NCBI GenBank assembly: GCA_041487355.1
Contig: JBGPND010000225.1
Coordinates: 1-8,063 of the forward strand
Origin: JAMXLO01 sp041487355
GTDB taxonomy: Bacteria; Pseudomonadota; Alphaproteobacteria; Acetobacterales; Acetobacteraceae
Length of the DNA: 8,063 nucleotides
Direction of reading: 5' to 3'
Shown here: piece after piece, positions 6,836-8,063 of the stretch
How the letters are laid out: every line of letters starts with the position of its first letter
How positions within the stretch are numbered: the first letter of the stretch is position 1
Notes under the pieces: model-generated
Told to the model about the DNA's origin: nothing
Seen by the model: only the letters and a program-made list of their open reading frames with translations
Databases searched by the model: none
Program-made: the position numbers and the translations under genes

Positions 6836-7591
6836 GTGCGTCCCAACTTCGACCTCTCCGGTCGCCTGGCCCTCGTCACGGGCAGCTCCCGTGGCATCGG
6901 TTGGGCGATCGCGCAGGGACTGACCGGCGCCGGCGCGCGCGTGCTGTTGCACGGACGCAACGCCGAGGCGCTGAAGGCGCGCGCCGCCGAGCTTGGCGGC
7001 AATGCCGGCACGCTCGCGTTCGATGTCACCGACGCTGCCGCGGTGCGCATCGCGTTTGGCTGGATCAAAGCGGAGCATGGCCGCCTCGACATCCTGGTGA
7101 ACAACGCCGGAATCATTCCACGCAAGCCGCTGCTGGAGACAACCGACGAAGACTGGCAGGCGGTGATCGACTCCAACCTCACCGCCTATTTCCGTCTCGC
7201 GCGTGAGGCGGCGCGGCTGATGGTGCCGGCCGGGCGCGGTCGCATCATCATGGTCTCCTCGATCATGGGGCTGCTCGCGCGCCCGACGATCCCCGGCTAC
7301 GTCACGGCGAAGGCCGGATTGCACGGCATGGTGCGCGCCATGGCCGTGGAGCTTGCACCGCACGGCATCACGGTGAATGCGATCGCACCAGGCTTTGTCC
7401 CGACCGACGCGACACAGGCGCTGCATGCCGACCCGAAGTTCAACGAATGGATCTCCGGTCGCGCGCCGCTGGGGCGCTGGTGCGAACCATCGGAGGTCGC
7501 AGGGCCCGTGGTGTTCCTCGCCTCCGACGCGGCGTCCTACGTCACCGGCCACGTGCTGGTGGTCGACGGCGGGCTGACGGCGGCGCTGTGA
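6836..7591 (+). CDS. SDR family oxidoreductase (gluconate 5-dehydrogenase-like)
   Basis: This 251-aa classical short-chain dehydrogenase oxidises a hydroxyl group, or reduces a ketone, with NAD(P)(H). The GTG start is forced: TAG at 6824-6826 is in frame, and no other ATG or GTG occurs before the cofactor motif. Visible motifs are TGSSRGIG at 15-22 (cofactor loop), D63 in AFDVTD, NNAG at 89-92, N114, catalytic S142 with Y155 and K159 (YVTAK), and the PGFVPT segment near 186-191. R19 in the cofactor loop is compatible with NADP use. The C-terminal GHVLVVDGG is the standard ending. Length is typical. The LSGR..LVTGSSRGIG start and the overall pattern resemble gluconate 5-dehydrogenase and related sugar-acid dehydrogenases, consistent with the operon. 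This resemblance does not prove the substrate. Confidence 0.93.
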   Translation: MRPNFDLSGRLALVTGSSRGIGWAIAQGLTGAGARVLLHGRNAEALKARAAELGGNAGTLAFDVTDAAAVRIAFGWIKAEHGRLDILVNNAGIIPRKPLLETTDEDWQAVIDSNLTAYFRLAREAARLMVPAGRGRIIMVSSIMGLLARPTIPGYVTAKAGLHGMVRAMAVELAPHGITVNAIAPGFVPTDATQALHADPKFNEWISGRAPLGRWCEPSEVAGPVVFLASDAASYVTGHVLVVDGGLTAAL

Positions 7592-7592
7592 T

Positions 7593-7614
7593 TGTTGCCG
7601 CTCGCGCGGCAACA
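7593..7614. terminator. Hairpin between convergent genes, possible terminator
   Basis: TGTTGCCG at 7593-7600 pairs with CGGCAACA at 7607-7614; one further C-G pair leaves the loop TCGC. It starts one base after the stop of the short-chain dehydrogenase gene and lies 14 bases beyond the stop of the - strand gene. The position suits a bidirectional transcript end. Neither side has a clear T-run, so intrinsic termination is only a possibility; it may act as a 3' stabilising structure. Confidence 0.5.
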
Positions 7615-7628
7615 CGACGGATCGCCGA

Positions 7629-7973
7629 TCATGCTCTGGGTGCCGGAAAGAGATACTTGCCGATTAGGACGATCAGCGCACCAAGTTGCACCGTCGTGGC
7701 GCCGACCAAAGTCATCAGCAAATTCGTCGTTCCAAGACGGTCGGCGGCAGTGAAGTTCGAGCCAGCGCGCGTCAGAAGGTCGATATCCTTCTGGAATACG
7801 AGCCAGATTCCCCACAGCACGGCACCATTCACCACGAGGAAAGCGAAGACGATTGCAACGGCAACCAGTTTGCGCAGTCCCGCGTCGGATAGAGCAATCC
7901 TGTCGGCCACCGGAACCTGTGCCACGTTTGACAGGACGCTGAGCGGCTGCGGGCTGCCGGCCAGGAATGCCAC
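7629..7973 (-). CDS. Small two-helix membrane protein of unknown function
   Basis: I do not recognise this 114-aa protein. After a polar N-terminus of about 33 residues there are two hydrophobic segments, near residues 35-60 (VAVAIVFAFLVVNGAVLWGI) and 84-109 (LLMTLVGATTVQLGALIVLI). They are joined by a polar loop with QKDIDLLTRAGSNF, and the protein ends in a short basic tail (PAPRA). No signal peptide cleavage site, catalytic motif or metal-binding cluster is evident. The start is GTG, the first possible start after an in-frame stop at 8007-8009; a weak AGGG lies about 9 bases upstream. It begins 13 bases after the preceding - strand gene, so the two are probably co-transcribed. It is convergent with the catabolic operon and need not be related to it. 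Confidence 0.65.
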   Translation of the reverse strand: MAFLAGSPQPLSVLSNVAQVPVADRIALSDAGLRKLVAVAIVFAFLVVNGAVLWGIWLVFQKDIDLLTRAGSNFTAADRLGTTNLLMTLVGATTVQLGALIVLIGKYLFPAPRA

Positions 7974-7986
7974 TTCGATTGCCCTG

Positions 7987-8063
7987 TCACTTGTCCAGAC
8001 TGACCGTCACACTTGCATCTGCGCGCTCACCCGTCAGCGTGACGACGTTCTTGTCCCCCGCCA
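7987..8063 (-). CDS. C-terminal end of an unidentified gene, cut by the window edge
   Basis: Read on the - strand from 8061, the frame gives 24 residues ending in TGA at 7987-7989: AGDKNVVTLTGERADASVTV, then SLDK. Bases 8062-8063 belong to the previous codon. The stretch alternates polar and hydrophobic residues like a beta-rich domain and uses GC-rich codons. The other two frames on this strand contain stops here. It ends 13 bases before the small membrane protein gene, as expected for an operon. Too little is visible to name a family. Confidence 0.5.
   Translation of the reverse strand, partial: AGDKNVVTLTGERADASVTVSLDK

Noticed and set aside
5630..7615. 661-codon open frame on the - strand opposite the two dehydrogenase genes
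   Set aside because: It runs antisense through two genes with complete catalytic motifs. Its translation is low-complexity, rich in Arg, His, Asp and Gln, with no recognisable domain. Long antisense frames are expected in GC-rich coding DNA.
7686..7892. 68-codon + strand open frame in the region after the SDR gene
   Set aside because: Its translation is polar and featureless, while the - strand frame over the same bases encodes two clear hydrophobic helices.

Overview
This is a GC-rich window with dense coding, very short gaps and several GTG starts. One intergenic palindrome is of the GTCATGGCCGGGC type, which from memory is common in Alphaproteobacteria. Together these suggest an alphaproteobacterium, possibly Rhodospirillales/Acetobacteraceae or Rhizobiales. 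There is no rRNA or other taxonomic marker, so this is an inference.

Bases 1-7591 hold seven genes, all on the + strand, arranged as one uptake-and-catabolism locus. First comes a carbohydrate-type (CUT1, MalK/UgpC-like) ABC transporter: an ATPase whose N-terminus lies outside the window (1-894), a Tat-exported family 1 solute-binding protein (1014-2360), and two MalF/MalG-type permeases that overlap by 8 bases (2437-3402 and 3395-4315). Then come three enzymes: an enolase-superfamily (mandelate racemase/muconate lactonizing type) protein, probably a sugar-acid dehydratase or epimerase (4406-5581); a D-2-hydroxyacid dehydrogenase of the PGDH/CtBP-like type (5744-6790); and a classical short-chain dehydrogenase resembling gluconate 5-dehydrogenases (6836-7591). 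The simplest reading is import of a sugar acid, polyol or related hydroxy-acid, followed by oxidation/reduction and dehydration to a 2-keto-3-deoxy type intermediate. No aldolase, kinase or regulator is present, so the substrate cannot be named.

The gaps between genes are structured. The gap between the binding protein and the first permease holds a 13-bp GC-rich hairpin followed by two further, mutually exclusive hairpins that end at the ribosome binding site. Each of the three gaps after the transporter holds a different palindromic repeat: a 24-bp perfect (29-bp with G.T pairs) inverted repeat at 4316-4384, a REP-like double palindrome at 5621-5708, and a C/G-rich hairpin repeat at 6801-6834 whose 3' flank supplies the only visible ribosome binding site of the last gene.

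After a hairpin between convergent genes (7593-7614), the - strand carries a two-helix small membrane protein of unknown function (7629-7973) and, upstream of it, the last codons of another gene cut by the window edge (7987-8063). I see no CRISPR array, tRNA, rRNA or transposase. The locus looks like an ordinary sugar-acid catabolic operon. Its less usual points are the intergenic repeats, the atypical residues in two of the enzymes, and the unrecognised small membrane protein.
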